64,000 nt of DNA, from NCBI RefSeq assembly GCF_001612965.1, contig NZ_BDBL01000001.1, positions 310,001 through 374,000 on the forward strand, read 5' to 3'. Positions 1 through 9,630 of the stretch are shown in pieces. The notes under the pieces were generated by a model. The model was not told the origin of the DNA and ran no database searches. It was given only the letters and a program-made list of their open reading frames with translations. Both the position numbers and the translations under genes were made by a program. This stretch comes from Nocardia kruczakiae NBRC 101016 (lineage in GTDB: Bacteria > Actinomycetota > Actinomycetes > Mycobacteriales > Mycobacteriaceae). Position 1 is the first letter of the stretch. Every line of letters begins with the position of its first letter.

Positions 1-188
1 GCGAATCCGTGTACCGCGACGGCGGCCAGCAGTGCGTTGTGGGTCGGGAAGTACCGCCGCGGCGCGCCGTGCGAAACCCCCGCCTCCCGCGCGATAGCCC
101 GCAGTCCGAGCTGCGCGGCTCCGACCTCCTCCAGCAAGCCCACACCCGCACTCACCAGCCGTTCCCGCACCGGTTCGTCCACACCCAT
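1..188 (-). CDS. TetR-family transcriptional regulator, N-terminal part only
   Basis: The gene runs off the left edge, so only about 62 N-terminal residues are visible. They form a typical TetR DNA-binding region: an initial helix (VRERLVSAGVGLLEEVG) followed by the helix-turn-helix LGLRAIAREAGVSHGAPRRYF. The ATG at 188 is chosen because the protein reads as a normal TetR start from there. The gene is divergent from a PlsC-type acyltransferase. The palindromic sites at 244-297 lie 56-110 bases upstream of its start and are the natural place for autoregulation. The ligand-binding domain is outside the window, so the inducer cannot be guessed. Confidence 0.85.
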   Translation of the reverse strand, partial: MGVDEPVRERLVSAGVGLLEEVGAAQLGLRAIAREAGVSHGAPRRYFPTHNALLAAVAVHGF

Positions 189-243
189 GCCGCATATTGT
201 CGCGTGCGGTGCCGCGGTGGTCGCCCTCACCGAGCGTGACGGC

Positions 244-297
244 ATAGACATTGTGTGCGTAGACATTGTCTACTACGCTTGCGTAGACAGTGTCTAC
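244..297. promoter_or_regulatory. Array of palindromic operators between TetR and acyltransferase genes
   Basis: Two 15-bp palindromes with perfect 7-bp arms are present: GTAGACATTGTCTAC at 259-273 and GTAGACAGTGTCTAC at 283-297. A third, degenerate copy abuts at 244-258 and matches the first at 12 of 15 positions. Centres are 15 and 24 bp apart. They fill the divergent promoter region and end 20 bases before the acyltransferase ATG. By analogy with other TetR pairs the adjacent regulator probably binds here and represses both directions; this is inference. Confidence 0.75.
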
Positions 298-317
298 GAT
301 CCGGCCACGGAGGGTGT

Positions 318-980
318 ATGTGGTATTGGCTTTTGAAGTTCGTCCTGCTCGGACCGGTACTGCGGATCCTGGGGCGGCCGAAAGTCGAAGGGCTGCATCA
401 CGTTCCGAAGGACGGTCCGGTGATCATCGCGGCGAATCACCTGGCCGCGATCGACTCCCTCTATCTGGCGCTCGTGCTGCCGAGGCGGATCACCTTTCTC
501 GCCAAGAGTCAGTATTTCGACGAGCCGGGATGGCGCGGGCGGATCAATCGCTGGGTGATGACGGCGACCGGGCAGGTGCGCGTCGATCGCTCCGGTGGTT
601 CCGCCTCGGCGGATGCGCTCGCCGCGGCGGTCGGAATTCTGGAGTCGGGCGGGGTGTGGGGTATTCACCCGGAAGGGACCCGGTCGCCGGACGGCCGGGT
701 CTATCGCGGCCGCACCGGGGTGATCCGGGTGGCGATGCAGACCGGCGCACCGGTCGTGCCGGTGGCGCTGAGCGGCACCGATCGGGTGAATCGGCGTGGG
801 CGGCGGCTGCTGCGTTTCGGCAAGGTTCGCATCGTCTTCGGTGCGCCTCGCACCTTCCTGCCGGTGGATCGGGACGCGGTCCGCACCGCGACCGACGACC
901 TCATGGTGGAGTTGGCGATGCGTTCGGGCCGCCGCTACGTGGATTGCTACGCGGCGCACTTCCGCGCCGAATCCGCCTGA
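318..980 (+). CDS. 1-acyl-sn-glycerol-3-phosphate acyltransferase (PlsC-like)
   Basis: A 220-residue protein of the lysophospholipid acyltransferase family, which transfers an acyl chain to lysophosphatidate or a related acceptor at the membrane. The catalytic motif is NHLAAIDS near residue 42, a variant of NHxxxxD. The acyl-acceptor motif HPEGTRSPDGR follows near residue 117, and the N-terminus (MWYWLLKFVLLGPVL) is a hydrophobic anchor. The ATG at 318 is preferred over upstream in-frame codons because those overlap the operator array. A weak GAGGG lies just upstream. Divergence from a TetR gene suggests induction by a lipid-like or toxic ligand. The exact acceptor is unknown. Confidence 0.85.
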   Translation: MWYWLLKFVLLGPVLRILGRPKVEGLHHVPKDGPVIIAANHLAAIDSLYLALVLPRRITFLAKSQYFDEPGWRGRINRWVMTATGQVRVDRSGGSASADALAAAVGILESGGVWGIHPEGTRSPDGRVYRGRTGVIRVAMQTGAPVVPVALSGTDRVNRRGRRLLRFGKVRIVFGAPRTFLPVDRDAVRTATDDLMVELAMRSGRRYVDCYAAHFRAESA

Positions 981-1263
981 ACCGGGCCCGGAGCCGAGGG
1001 GGTGGGAGTTTGCCCGTCCGGTGTGCATTACCGCATCGGGGTGCTGCGCGGAAGCGATTTCCGCTACATGCTATTGTTCTCAGGTTGTCTCGGCGAGGGT
1101 GTCGCACCCAGTGCACACCGTGATCGACGCGGCTCGGCTTCCGGCCGTTGTCGTGCGGTCATCGCCCGACGAGCAGACCCTTTCGCCAGGGCCGTCCGAA
1201 TTCAGGACAGTACCTGGCCAGCACACCGTCCGCCCCGGAAAGCCGTAGGAGAGTATTTCAGTC

Positions 1264-1872
1264 ATGTCCGACGTCAGCGTTCTCGCAGCTCAGACCCGCA
1301 CCGAATTCGGCAAGGGCGCCGCGCGCCGCACCCGTCGCGACGGCAATGTTCCCGCCGTCCTGTACGGCCACGGCGAGGCGCCCAAGCACCTGGCCGTCAA
1401 CGCCCAGGCCTTCGCCGCGATCCTGCGTGAGCACGGCACCAACGCCGTGCTGGAGCTGGAGATCGACGGCAAGAAGCAGGTCGCGATGACCAAGTCGGTG
1501 GTCGTGCACCCCATCCGCCGCTACATCGAGCACGCCGACCTGCTGATCGTCAAGCGTGGCGAGAAGGTCGTCGTCGACGTGCCGGTCGCGCTGACCGGCG
1601 ATGCCGCAGCGGGCACCCTGGTCACCCAGGAGACCACCGTGCTGTCGGTCGAGGCCGAGGCCATGAAGCTGCCCGAGTCCATCGAGATCTCGATCGAGGG
1701 CGTCGAGGCCGGCACCCAGATCACCGCCGGTGAGATCGAGCTGCCGAAGGGCACCACCCTGGCCGGTGACCCGGAACAGCTGATCGTCAACATCATCGTC
1801 GCTCCGTCCGCCGAGGCCGTCGAGGGCGAGGCTGAAGGCGAGGCCGAGGGCGAGGCCGAGAGCGCCGAATAA
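1264..1872 (+). CDS. rplY: 50S ribosomal protein L25 (general stress protein Ctc type)
   Basis: A 202-residue L25 of the long TL5/CTC type, which binds 5S rRNA on the large subunit. The N-terminal L25 domain (about residues 5-95) includes [24 protein letters not shown]. The C-terminal beta domain follows (about 100-185). The protein ends in an acidic tail made of repeated EGEA units, encoded by near-identical 12-bp repeats at about 1825-1862. AGGAG precedes the ATG by 9 bases. About 280 bases upstream hold no gene; a possible promoter (TATTGT near 1071) would give a leader of roughly 180 bases. pth follows after 22 bases, the usual actinobacterial pairing. Confidence 0.97.
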   Translation: MSDVSVLAAQTRTEFGKGAARRTRRDGNVPAVLYGHGEAPKHLAVNAQAFAAILREHGTNAVLELEIDGKKQVAMTKSVVVHPIRRYIEHADLLIVKRGEKVVVDVPVALTGDAAAGTLVTQETTVLSVEAEAMKLPESIEISIEGVEAGTQITAGEIELPKGTTLAGDPEQLIVNIIVAPSAEAVEGEAEGEAEGEAESAE

Positions 1873-1894
1873 TTCGGTCGTTCAACGGATTTCG

Positions 1895-2473
1895 ATGACG
1901 GAATCTACTGCCCCCGCGCTCGTGGTGGGGCTGGGTAATCCCGGGCCCGAATACGAGCGCACCAGGCACAATGCCGGTTTCCTGGTCGCCGATGTGCTCG
2001 CCGAGCGCATCGGCGGCCGGTTCACCGTGCACAAGAAGTCGGGCGCCGACCTGGTCGAGGCCCGGCTCGACGGGCGCAAGGTGCTGCTGGCCAAGCCGCG
2101 TACCTATATGAACCTGTCCGGCCGCCCGGTCGCGGCGGTGGCACGGTTCTTCTCGGTCCCGCCCACCGAGGTCATCGTCGTGCACGACGAACTGGATCTG
2201 CCGTTCGGCAGCATCCGGCTCAAACGCGGCGGCGGTGAAGGTGGTCACAACGGGCTGCGTTCGATCTCGAATGCCCTGTCCACCAAGGACTATCTGCGGG
2301 TGCGGTTCGGTGTGGGCCGCCCGCCCGGCCGGCAGGATCCGGCCGATTTCGTGCTCAAACCGTTCTCCGCGCCCGAACGCAAAGAGGTTCCGGTGCTGGT
2401 CGAACAGACCGCCGACGCGGTGGAGTTGCTGCTGCGCGTGGGTCTGGAAACCGCCCAGAACCAACTGCACTGA
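1895..2473 (+). CDS. pth: Peptidyl-tRNA hydrolase
   Basis: A 192-residue Pth that cleaves the ester bond of peptidyl-tRNA released from stalled ribosomes. Conserved family blocks are visible: [19 protein letters not shown] near the N-terminus with the catalytic histidine in [13 protein letters not shown] around residue 66, and [18 protein letters not shown] followed by GGHNGLRSI near residues 90-120. Length is normal. It is 22 bases after rplY and probably cotranscribed with it. The next gene on the same strand starts 20 bases downstream. Confidence 0.97.
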   Translation: MTESTAPALVVGLGNPGPEYERTRHNAGFLVADVLAERIGGRFTVHKKSGADLVEARLDGRKVLLAKPRTYMNLSGRPVAAVARFFSVPPTEVIVVHDELDLPFGSIRLKRGGGEGGHNGLRSISNALSTKDYLRVRFGVGRPPGRQDPADFVLKPFSAPERKEVPVLVEQTADAVELLLRVGLETAQNQLH

Positions 2474-2493
2474 GCGATCCTCTGCGAAGATCG

Positions 2494-3597
2494 GTGGCCG
2501 TGCAGGACTACACGACGATTTTCGATCGGTATCGGGGCACGCTGCTGGGCGGGGCGGTCGGTGATGCCCTGGGCTGGCCGATCGAATTCCTGAAACTGGA
2601 ACAGATCCGGGACCGGTTCGGTCCCGACGGGCTCACCGGATTCGCGCCGGCGGCAGACGAATCCGCGCCCAGGCAGATCACCGACGACACCCAGATGACG
2701 TTGTTCACCGCCGAGGGGCTGTTGCGGTGTGCGCCGGGGGCGGATCCGGTGCCTGTCCTGCGGCGCGCCTATCTGCGCTGGCTGCGGACGCAACGCGAAC
2801 ACGCGCCCGACCCGCGTCCCGACGGCTGGCTGGCGAGTCTGCCCTATCTGTACGCGGTGCGCGCACCGGGCAACGCGTGTATGCGCGGGCTGAACCGGCA
2901 GGCGCAGAGTTATCGCGAACCACATCCCTTCGGCGTCCCGGGTCCGGTGAACGAGGATTCCAAGGGATGCGGCACGGTCATGCGGTCCGCGCCGTTCGGA
3001 TTGGCCGCCCTCGGACCCGAGGCCGCCTTCCAGGCGTCGGCGCGGTGTGCCCAGCTCACCCACGGCCATCCCACCGGATATCTGGCCGCCGGGGCGTTCG
3101 CGGCCCTGATCGACCGGCTCGTGAACGGCGCCGATCTGCGAACGGCGGTGCAGGACACCACGAGTCAGGTCGAGGTGGTGGCCGGTGGCGCGGAAACCGC
3201 CGCCGCCCTGCGCAAGGCCGTGGCCACCGCCGACGCGGGCGCCGGAACCTCGGAGGGCGTGGAACAGGTGGGTGCGGGCTGGGTGGCCGAGGAATGTCTG
3301 GCCGTCGGGGTCTACTGCGCGCTCGATGCCGAGCGGACCGGGGATGTGCGCCGCGCATTCCTGTTGTCGGTCAACCACTCCGGTGATTCCGATTCCACCG
3401 GTGCGGTGGCCGGCAATATCCTCGGCGCCCGCCACGGCCTCGACGCGCTGCCGCTGGATTGGTGCGGTGCGGTCGAGGGCCGCGACGATCTGGCCCGCGT
3501 CGCCGACGATCTGGTCGCCGCTTTCGTGTACCGCGACCGGAACCCCCTCGGCGACCGCTATCCGGTGGACGCGCCGGAAGATCGGGTACCGCAGTAA
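2494..3597 (+). CDS. ADP-ribosylglycohydrolase family protein
   Basis: A 367-residue protein of the ARH/DraG fold, a binuclear Mg enzyme family that removes ADP-ribose from proteins or other acceptors. Visible signatures are GGAVGDALGWPIEF at residues 14-27, the metal-binding ITDDTQMTLFTAEG near residue 58, and the C-terminal NHSGDSDSTGAVAGNILGA near residue 290 that supplies the second metal-ligand set. All acidic ligands expected of an active enzyme are present. The GTG at 2494 is 20 bases after pth; a second in-frame GTG lies two codons on. The gene is placed as a third cistron of rplY-pth, although its job is unrelated to translation. The substrate is unknown. Confidence 0.85.
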   Translation: MAVQDYTTIFDRYRGTLLGGAVGDALGWPIEFLKLEQIRDRFGPDGLTGFAPAADESAPRQITDDTQMTLFTAEGLLRCAPGADPVPVLRRAYLRWLRTQREHAPDPRPDGWLASLPYLYAVRAPGNACMRGLNRQAQSYREPHPFGVPGPVNEDSKGCGTVMRSAPFGLAALGPEAAFQASARCAQLTHGHPTGYLAAGAFAALIDRLVNGADLRTAVQDTTSQVEVVAGGAETAAALRKAVATADAGAGTSEGVEQVGAGWVAEECLAVGVYCALDAERTGDVRRAFLLSVNHSGDSDSTGAVAGNILGARHGLDALPLDWCGAVEGRDDLARVADDLVAAFVYRDRNPLGDRYPVDAPEDRVPQ

Positions 3598-3609
3598 CTC
3601 TCGTGCCGA

Positions 3610-5256
3610 TCAGTTCAGGTGCGCCGCGGTGGCGGAGCGGCGCAACTTGCCGGAGGACGTCTTCGGCAGCGCGCCCGGGCCGAGGACGGTGACGCTGCGC
3701 GGGCGGGCGCCGACCGCGGTGAAGACCTCGTGCACGACCTCGTGCTCGATCCGGCGCACCGCCTCGGGATCCTGAAAGTCGTTGCTCTCCACTACGACCG
3801 CGAAACTCTCGCGTTTCTGCCCGGCGTCCAGGCGCACCGCGACCGCGTTGCCCGGCCGCACCCCGGCGACGCGCAGCGCGGCGCGTTCGATATCGGTCGG
3901 GAAGATGTTGCGCCCGCCCATGATGATCACGTCCTTGATCCGGCCGCAGACCACCACGGATCCGTCTTCGGTCACGTAGCCGATATCGCCGGTGTCGAGC
4001 CAGCCCTCGGCGTCGCGAGCGGGCCGGAAGCCCTCGACGGTCACATATCCCGCGGTGACCGCGGGCCCCCGCACCTCGAGCACGCCCACCGTTCGGGTCG
4101 GCAACGGCCGGTGTTCGTCGTCGACCACCCGGATCTCGAGATTGTCCACCGGGCGGCCCAGCAGCGGCAGGCGGCGCAGATTGCCGTGATGGGCCGCCGG
4201 ATCCGTCGCCGGAACCGCCTTGCCGAGCGCCTCGAGCAGATCCGCGTCGACGATGTCGACGACCTGCCCGACGCCCGGGTCCGGAATCGATACCGCCAGC
4301 GTCGTTTCGGCCATGCCGTACACCGGCGTGAGCGCGGACGCGCTGAGCCCGAAACGTTTCCCGGCCGCCGCGAGGGCGTCCATCGTGTCGGGATCGACCG
4401 GTTCGGCGCCGTTCCACATGTACCGCACACTGCTCAGATCCACGATGCCGTCCTCGGCGCGCGCCAAGCGGCGGGTCAGCAGCGAATAGGCGAAATTGGG
4501 TGCGGCCGTGACCGTTCCGCGGTATTTCGAGATCAGTTCGGCCCACAGGATCGGCCGTTTCAGGAAATCCAACGGCGTCACACAGACCACCTCGGCGCCC
4601 AATTGCATCGGCACGCTGAGGAATCCGACCATGCCCATGTCGTGGAACAGCGGCAGCCAGCTGACCATCACGTCCTGATCGAGCTGGAACTTCACCCGAT
4701 CGAACATGGCGTACGCGTTGACGTAGAAGTTCTCGTGGGTGATCCGCACCGCCTTCGGCGATCCGGTGGAACCGGAGGTCAGCTGCTGGAGCGCGATATC
4801 GGATTCCCCGGTCGGCACCGGATCGGTGTCGGGTCCGGTGGCCAGCTCGTCGGTCAGGACCACGGTGATGCCGCGTTCGGCCAGCAGCGGTGCCGCCACC
4901 TCGAACGGCGCGCCCAGTACCACCGCGCGGGCCTCGATCATCCGCAGCACGGTCTCGGTGTCGCGGGCCCACAGTTGCAGATCCGTGCGCGGCGTCGGCT
5001 GATGCAGCATGGTGATCGACGCCCCGCGCATCCAGATCGCCTGGCAGGCCGGCGCGATATCGGCGGGCATACCCGCCAGCACTCCGACGGCGTCGCCGTG
5101 CTCGATCCCGGCCGCCGCGAGCCCGCCGGCCATGCGCCGGGCGAGGCGGTGGATCTCGTCCCAACCCCGGCGTAGCGGCGTCTCCGGCTCCCCGGTGATC
5201 AGCCCCCGGCGGGAACGTTGTGCGGTCGCGAACATTTCCTCGGTGAACCGGCTCAC
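3610..5256 (-). CDS. Fatty-acyl-AMP/CoA ligase (adenylate-forming, Pks16-like)
   Basis: A 548-residue adenylate-forming enzyme that activates a carboxylic acid, probably a fatty acid, as acyl-AMP. Visible motifs are the P-loop [12 protein letters not shown] (about residue 180), the YGMAETT block (about 310), [20 protein letters not shown] (about 415-435) and the C-terminal catalytic lysine motif [13 protein letters not shown]. The GTG at 5256 has GGGAG eight bases upstream. Position beside pth and rplY matches M. tuberculosis Rv1013 (annotated pks16, actually FadD-like), so orthology is likely. Whether the product goes to CoA or to an acyl carrier protein cannot be decided by eye. It converges with the ADP-ribosylglycohydrolase gene. 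Confidence 0.85.
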   Translation of the reverse strand: MSRFTEEMFATAQRSRRGLITGEPETPLRRGWDEIHRLARRMAGGLAAAGIEHGDAVGVLAGMPADIAPACQAIWMRGASITMLHQPTPRTDLQLWARDTETVLRMIEARAVVLGAPFEVAAPLLAERGITVVLTDELATGPDTDPVPTGESDIALQQLTSGSTGSPKAVRITHENFYVNAYAMFDRVKFQLDQDVMVSWLPLFHDMGMVGFLSVPMQLGAEVVCVTPLDFLKRPILWAELISKYRGTVTAAPNFAYSLLTRRLARAEDGIVDLSSVRYMWNGAEPVDPDTMDALAAAGKRFGLSASALTPVYGMAETTLAVSIPDPGVGQVVDIVDADLLEALGKAVPATDPAAHHGNLRRLPLLGRPVDNLEIRVVDDEHRPLPTRTVGVLEVRGPAVTAGYVTVEGFRPARDAEGWLDTGDIGYVTEDGSVVVCGRIKDVIIMGGRNIFPTDIERAALRVAGVRPGNAVAVRLDAGQKRESFAVVVESNDFQDPEAVRRIEHEVVHEVFTAVGARPRSVTVLGPGALPKTSSGKLRRSATAAHLN

Positions 5257-5404
5257 CCTCGAACTCCCGTCTCCACCCGACCGGCGGTCGGCACATCTGC
5301 ACTATCTCGGTGCGCGGGCGCGGCGTTAGCCGGCGCCGGAGCGTGATCGTTTCAGCGTCGCACTACGAATAACACGATGAAAATCGGAACTCGGTTCGGC
5401 CGCC

Positions 5405-6592
5405 TCAACCCGCGAGGCGGTCGACGGCCTCGAGGAAGCGATCGAGCTCCTCGAGGGTGACGAAGCAGTGCGGCGAGGCTCGCACCACCGATTCGAGCCG
5501 CCGCGCGGACATGTCGAGCAACGTGGAGCTACGGTAGCTGACCGTCACCGTGATGTCGGCGGCACGCAGCGTCTCGCGCACCTCGCCCGGATCGACGCCG
5601 TCGACGGTGAACGAGACGATGCCGGAATGTTCGGTTCCCAGGTCCCGCACCGTGATTCCCCGGATCGACGGCAGATTCTCGCGCAGATGCCGCGCCTTGG
5701 CGGCGACATCGGCGTAGACGTTCTCCGGTCCCAGCTCCAGCAGATAGTTCACCGCCGCGCCGAGGCCCAGTCGTGCCGCCACGTCGCATTCCCAGAATTC
5801 GAAGCGGCTCGCATCGGAGGCCACACGGTAGTCCTGCGGCCCGGTCCACACGGCACTGTGCAGATCGAGACGGCTGGGTTCCAGTTCGCGGCAGACGTCC
5901 GGGCGGACGTAGAGGAAGCCGGTGCCGCGCGGGCCGCGCAACCACTTCCGTCCGGTGGCCGACATCGCGTCGACGCCCAGCTCCGCGACGTCGATGCTGA
6001 TCTGACCGACGGATTGGCAGGCGTCCAGCAGGACCAGCGCACCGACGCGATGGGCGATGCGGGTGGCCTCGGCGACCGGGTTGACCAGCCCGCCGTTGGT
6101 GGGAGCGTGCAGCAGCGAGACGATCTTCACGCGGTCGTCGAGCATGCTGTCGAGGGCCACCAGGTCGATCTGCCCGGTCTCGTCGCTGGGAATGGCCTCG
6201 ACGGTCGCACCCGCCGCCCGCGCCCGCTGCAGGGCCGCGATCGCGTTGCTGGCGTAGTCCGAACCCGAGACCAGAATGCGATCGCCCGGCCGCAGCGGTA
6301 CGGCGTAGAAGAAATCCGACCAGGAACGGGAGGCGCTGTCGCTCAGGGCGATCGCCGAGGCGTCGGCGTTGATCAGTGTGGCGATCGCGGTCTTGACCGC
6401 CGCCAGATCGTCGAGCCGCTCCGAGGCGGCGCGATATCCGCCGATCTCGGCCTCGCGCCGCAGATGCGCCACGGCGGTGTCCACGACGATCCGCGGGGGA
6501 AGCGAGGACCCCGCGCTGTCGAGGAAGACCGGCGGCGGTCCGGCGGTGTCGTAGGCGGGTATGTCGGCGCGCAGTCGGTCAATATCGAGCAC
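5405..6592 (-). CDS. egtE: PLP-dependent class V aminotransferase-fold enzyme, probable ergothioneine C-S lyase EgtE
   Basis: A 395-residue fold-type I PLP enzyme of the NifS/class V group. LVLLDACQSVGQ carries the PLP-contacting aspartate and SATGRKWLRGPRGTGFLYVR carries the Schiff-base lysine. The N-terminal FLDSAG and HLRREAEIGGY segments resemble mycobacterial EgtE. EgtE cleaves the hercynyl-cysteine sulfoxide to ergothioneine, and no other C-S lyase lies in the adjacent egt operon, so this assignment is favoured by context. It is divergent from egtA instead of following egtD. The GTG at 6592 is the best start; RBS evidence is poor. A cysteine desulfurase or another PLP enzyme remains possible. 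Confidence 0.65.
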   Translation of the reverse strand: MLDIDRLRADIPAYDTAGPPPVFLDSAGSSLPPRIVVDTAVAHLRREAEIGGYRAASERLDDLAAVKTAIATLINADASAIALSDSASRSWSDFFYAVPLRPGDRILVSGSDYASNAIAALQRARAAGATVEAIPSDETGQIDLVALDSMLDDRVKIVSLLHAPTNGGLVNPVAEATRIAHRVGALVLLDACQSVGQISIDVAELGVDAMSATGRKWLRGPRGTGFLYVRPDVCRELEPSRLDLHSAVWTGPQDYRVASDASRFEFWECDVAARLGLGAAVNYLLELGPENVYADVAAKARHLRENLPSIRGITVRDLGTEHSGIVSFTVDGVDPGEVRETLRAADITVTVSYRSSTLLDMSARRLESVVRASPHCFVTLEELDRFLEAVDRLAG

Positions 6593-6947
6593 CCTGTCGA
6601 CGGTAGGCCATCGTCGGCCGCCGACGCCCGAGGCCGTCCCGGGAACCGGCCGGATCAGCTGCGCGGGCGCCGCCGCCGAGGGGGCCGGCGAGAGGCGAAA
6701 CAGCGGCGGCCGGCTGGGGGCTGTGGTGCTGGTGGTGCCGCTGCGAACAGCATGTTCACCGTTTCGACGGATTCTGTGTCGGTGCGCGCGGCTACCCTGG
6801 TTCGAGCGACGGAAGAACCGGGCGCGGTCTCTCGTTGCACTGCTACACGCAATACCGGCACTCGGTCGATGCGGCACTGTCGCCGATATCGGCTCCGGGT
6901 GGGCGGAACGCGGTGGGTGATCCCCGTAGGCTCGAGCGGAGGTTGGC
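6593..6947. promoter_or_regulatory. 355-bp divergent intergenic region, egtE / egtA
   Basis: No credible gene lies here. It separates the EgtE-like gene (minus) from egtA (plus) and must hold both promoters. A possible + strand element is TACCCT near 6793. The last bases carry a clear GGAGG at 6938-6942 in front of the egtA ATG. No long inverted repeat was seen. Confidence 0.4.
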
Positions 6948-8234
6948 ATGGCGGTAACGGTGGACAAGGCGCCGGCCGGATTGGGTGCCGGTTTGTCTTC
7001 GCGCGCCGCGGCGGAGGCCTATGTGGGAGGTGTCTGTTTCAAACAGGGCCCGCCCACGCTGATCGGTGCCGAACTGGAGTGGCTCACCGCTCGCGGGGAG
7101 CTGTCGGCGCCGGATTCGCGTCCGCGTCTGTCGATGTTCGCGGATGCGCTGGGGCCTTATGCCCCGCAGTCTGTTTCGCCCGATTCACCCGCCAAAGCAC
7201 TTCCCGGTGGCAGCCGGATCACCCTCGAACCCGGTGGCCAGATCGAATTGTCCAGCGCCCCCTTCGCCGATGCCGCGCAACTCTGCGCCCGGCTGCTCGA
7301 GGATTCTCGCTTTCTCTCCGACTTGCTCGAAACCCGGTCCATCCGAACGTATTCCGCCGCCGCCGATGCCGGTCGGCAGGCCCGCCGGGTGCTTCGCCTG
7401 CCGCGTTATCGCGCGATGGAACGGGCGTTCGCGGGCCTCGGCCCGTACGGCAAGCTGATGATGTGCAATACCGCCGCCACGCAGGTCAGCGTGGACGCGG
7501 GGGCCGACCCCGCCGAGATCGCGGCCCGCTGGAACGCGCTCTACGCGGTCGGTCCGGCTCTCGTGGCGGCCTTCGCCTGTTCCCCTGATCTGCACGGTGC
7601 TCCCACCGGCGCCTGGGCGTCGCAGCGGATGCGCACCTGGTTGCGGCTCGATCACGCCCGCACCCGGCCGCCGGTGCGGAGCTGGGCCGATCCGGTCACC
7701 GACTACGGCCGCTGGGCGCTGGACACCCCGCTGCTGTGCGTGCGGCGCGGCCCCGCCGAGGCGGATTGGACGGCGCCGCCTGGCGCCACCTTCGCGGATT
7801 GGCTGTGCGGTGCGCTCGACGACGAGATCGGCCGCCGCCCGGAAGTCGAGGATCTCGACTACCACCTGACCACGGTCTTTCCTCCCGTGCGCGCGTCCGG
7901 ACATCTGGAGGTCCGCTATCTGGACGCACAGCCGGGTGAGCAGTGGACCGTGCCGATCCACGTCATCGATGCGCTGATGTCGACTCCGGCGGTGGTCGAG
8001 GAGGCGACCGCGCTGGCCGAACCGGTCGCCGACGAATGGGCCTCGGCCGCCCGCTGTGGCCTGGCCGACCCCCAGATCCGTTCCGTCGCGGTGGAACTGC
8101 TGACCCTCGCCGCCGAGCATGCCCGCAGCGACGAGGCCGCCGAGCAGATCTGGGCCGCGGTACGGCGATGTCGCAGCGGGCGCATTCCGGACGGGGAGAT
8201 TGCCCGCTGCGCACCCGCCGAGACGGCCGAATGA
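6948..8234 (+). CDS. egtA: Glutamate-cysteine ligase EgtA
   Basis: A 428-residue enzyme of the GCS2 family that joins glutamate to cysteine with ATP to give gamma-glutamylcysteine, the sulfur donor in mycobacterial-type ergothioneine synthesis. The N-terminal substrate/metal region reads TLIGAELEWLT near residue 41. Further family segments include RITLEPGGQIELSSAP (about 87) and GHLEVRYLDAQPGEQW (about 317). GGAGG six bases before the ATG fixes the start. It is first of the + strand egtA-B-C-D run; egtB starts 58 bases downstream. EgtA rather than mycothiol GshA-type function is supported by those neighbours. Confidence 0.93.
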   Translation: MAVTVDKAPAGLGAGLSSRAAAEAYVGGVCFKQGPPTLIGAELEWLTARGELSAPDSRPRLSMFADALGPYAPQSVSPDSPAKALPGGSRITLEPGGQIELSSAPFADAAQLCARLLEDSRFLSDLLETRSIRTYSAAADAGRQARRVLRLPRYRAMERAFAGLGPYGKLMMCNTAATQVSVDAGADPAEIAARWNALYAVGPALVAAFACSPDLHGAPTGAWASQRMRTWLRLDHARTRPPVRSWADPVTDYGRWALDTPLLCVRRGPAEADWTAPPGATFADWLCGALDDEIGRRPEVEDLDYHLTTVFPPVRASGHLEVRYLDAQPGEQWTVPIHVIDALMSTPAVVEEATALAEPVADEWASAARCGLADPQIRSVAVELLTLAAEHARSDEAAEQIWAAVRRCRSGRIPDGEIARCAPAETAE

Positions 8235-8292
8235 GTACGACCGGCGCCTCGGTGCGACGAGGCCGCCGGGCACGACCCTTGGGAGAGCACTG

Positions 8293-9630
8293 ATGACCGT
8301 TCACACGGGAACCGATCACGCCGCCACCGAGCGATTACGCGCACAGATCGCGGAGGTCCTGACCCGCGCCCGCGCCCGCACGACGGTGCTGACCGAGGCG
8401 GTCGACGAGGCCGAACTGGTGGCCCAGCATTCGCCGCTGATGAGCCCGCTGGTGTGGGATCTGGCGCATATCGGCAACCAGGAGGAACTGTGGCTGGTCC
8501 GCGATGTCGGCGGGCGTGAGCCGGTCCGGGCCGATATCGACCACCTCTACGACGCCTTCCGGCATGCCCGCGCCGACCGCCCTGCGTTGCCGCTGCTGAA
8601 TCCCGCGCAGGCACGCGGGTACGTGGGCACCGTGCGGGACAAGGTGCTGGATGTGTTGAATTCCAGCCCGTTGCGCGGAAACCGCCTGGTGGACAGTGGT
8701 TTCGCCTTCGGCATGATCGCCCAGCACGAACAGCAGCACGACGAGACCATGCTCGCCACCCATCAGCTGCGCGCCGGCGCCGCGGTGCTGACCGCCGCGC
8801 CCGCACCGGGAGCGCGTGTCGCGGTCGGCGACGAAGTCGTGGTGCCCGCGGGCGAATTCACCATGGGCACCTCCTCGGATCCGTGGGCCCTCGACAACGA
8901 GCGGCCCGAACATCGTGTGCACCTGCCCGGCTTCGCGATCGATGCGGCGCCGGTGACGAATGCGCAATATCTGGCGTTCATCGAGGACGGCGGTTATCAC
9001 CGGCCCGAGTTGTGGTCACCGCGGGGCTGGGCCCACCGGATGGAGGCCGATCTGACCGCGCCACAGTTCTGGGAGCGCGACAGCGACAATCGCTGGTGGC
9101 GGCGGAGTTTCGGGACGTCGGCGCCGGTGCGCCCGCAGCAGCCGGTGGTGCACGTGTGCTGGTTCGAGGCCGAGGCCTACGCCAACTGGGCGGGCAAGCG
9201 CTTGCCCACCGAGGCCGAATGGGAGAAGGCCGCGCGATTCGATCCGGTTACCGGGCGATCCCGTCGGTATCCGTGGGGCGACGCCGAACCCGACGACACC
9301 ACCGCCAATCTGGGGCAGCGCCATCTGGAACCGGCCGATGTCGGCGCCTATCCGGCCGGTGCGTCGCCGTCCGGGGTGCATCAGCTGATCGGCGACGTAT
9401 GGGAATGGACCGCTTCGGGTTTCGAGCAGTATCCGGGATTCGCCGCGTTCCCCTACCGCGAATATTCCGAGGTGTTCTTCGGCGGCGACTACCGCGTCCT
9501 GCGCGGCGGATCCTTCGGCACCGACCCGGTCGCCTGCCGCAGTACCTTCCGCAACTGGGACCACCCGATCCGCCGCCAGATCTTCTCCGGCTTCCGCCTC
9601 GCCCGCGACCTGCGACCGGACGAGCGCTGA
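8293..9630 (+). CDS. egtB: Hercynine oxygenase EgtB (sulfoxide synthase)
   Basis: A 445-residue non-heme iron enzyme that couples hercynine to gamma-glutamylcysteine using O2. The N-terminal DinB-like domain carries the iron-binding histidines in WDLAHIGNQEELW and in MIAQHEQQHDETM (HxxxH). The C-terminal formylglycine-generating-enzyme-like domain (from about residue 180) shows VPAGEFTMGT, LPTEAEWEKAARF, VWEWTASGF and VLRGGSFGTDP. The ATG at 8293 gives the normal N-terminus. Its TGA overlaps the ATG of egtC (TGATG), so the two are translationally coupled. Confidence 0.95.
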   Translation: MTVHTGTDHAATERLRAQIAEVLTRARARTTVLTEAVDEAELVAQHSPLMSPLVWDLAHIGNQEELWLVRDVGGREPVRADIDHLYDAFRHARADRPALPLLNPAQARGYVGTVRDKVLDVLNSSPLRGNRLVDSGFAFGMIAQHEQQHDETMLATHQLRAGAAVLTAAPAPGARVAVGDEVVVPAGEFTMGTSSDPWALDNERPEHRVHLPGFAIDAAPVTNAQYLAFIEDGGYHRPELWSPRGWAHRMEADLTAPQFWERDSDNRWWRRSFGTSAPVRPQQPVVHVCWFEAEAYANWAGKRLPTEAEWEKAARFDPVTGRSRRYPWGDAEPDDTTANLGQRHLEPADVGAYPAGASPSGVHQLIGDVWEWTASGFEQYPGFAAFPYREYSEVFFGGDYRVLRGGSFGTDPVACRSTFRNWDHPIRRQIFSGFRLARDLRPDER

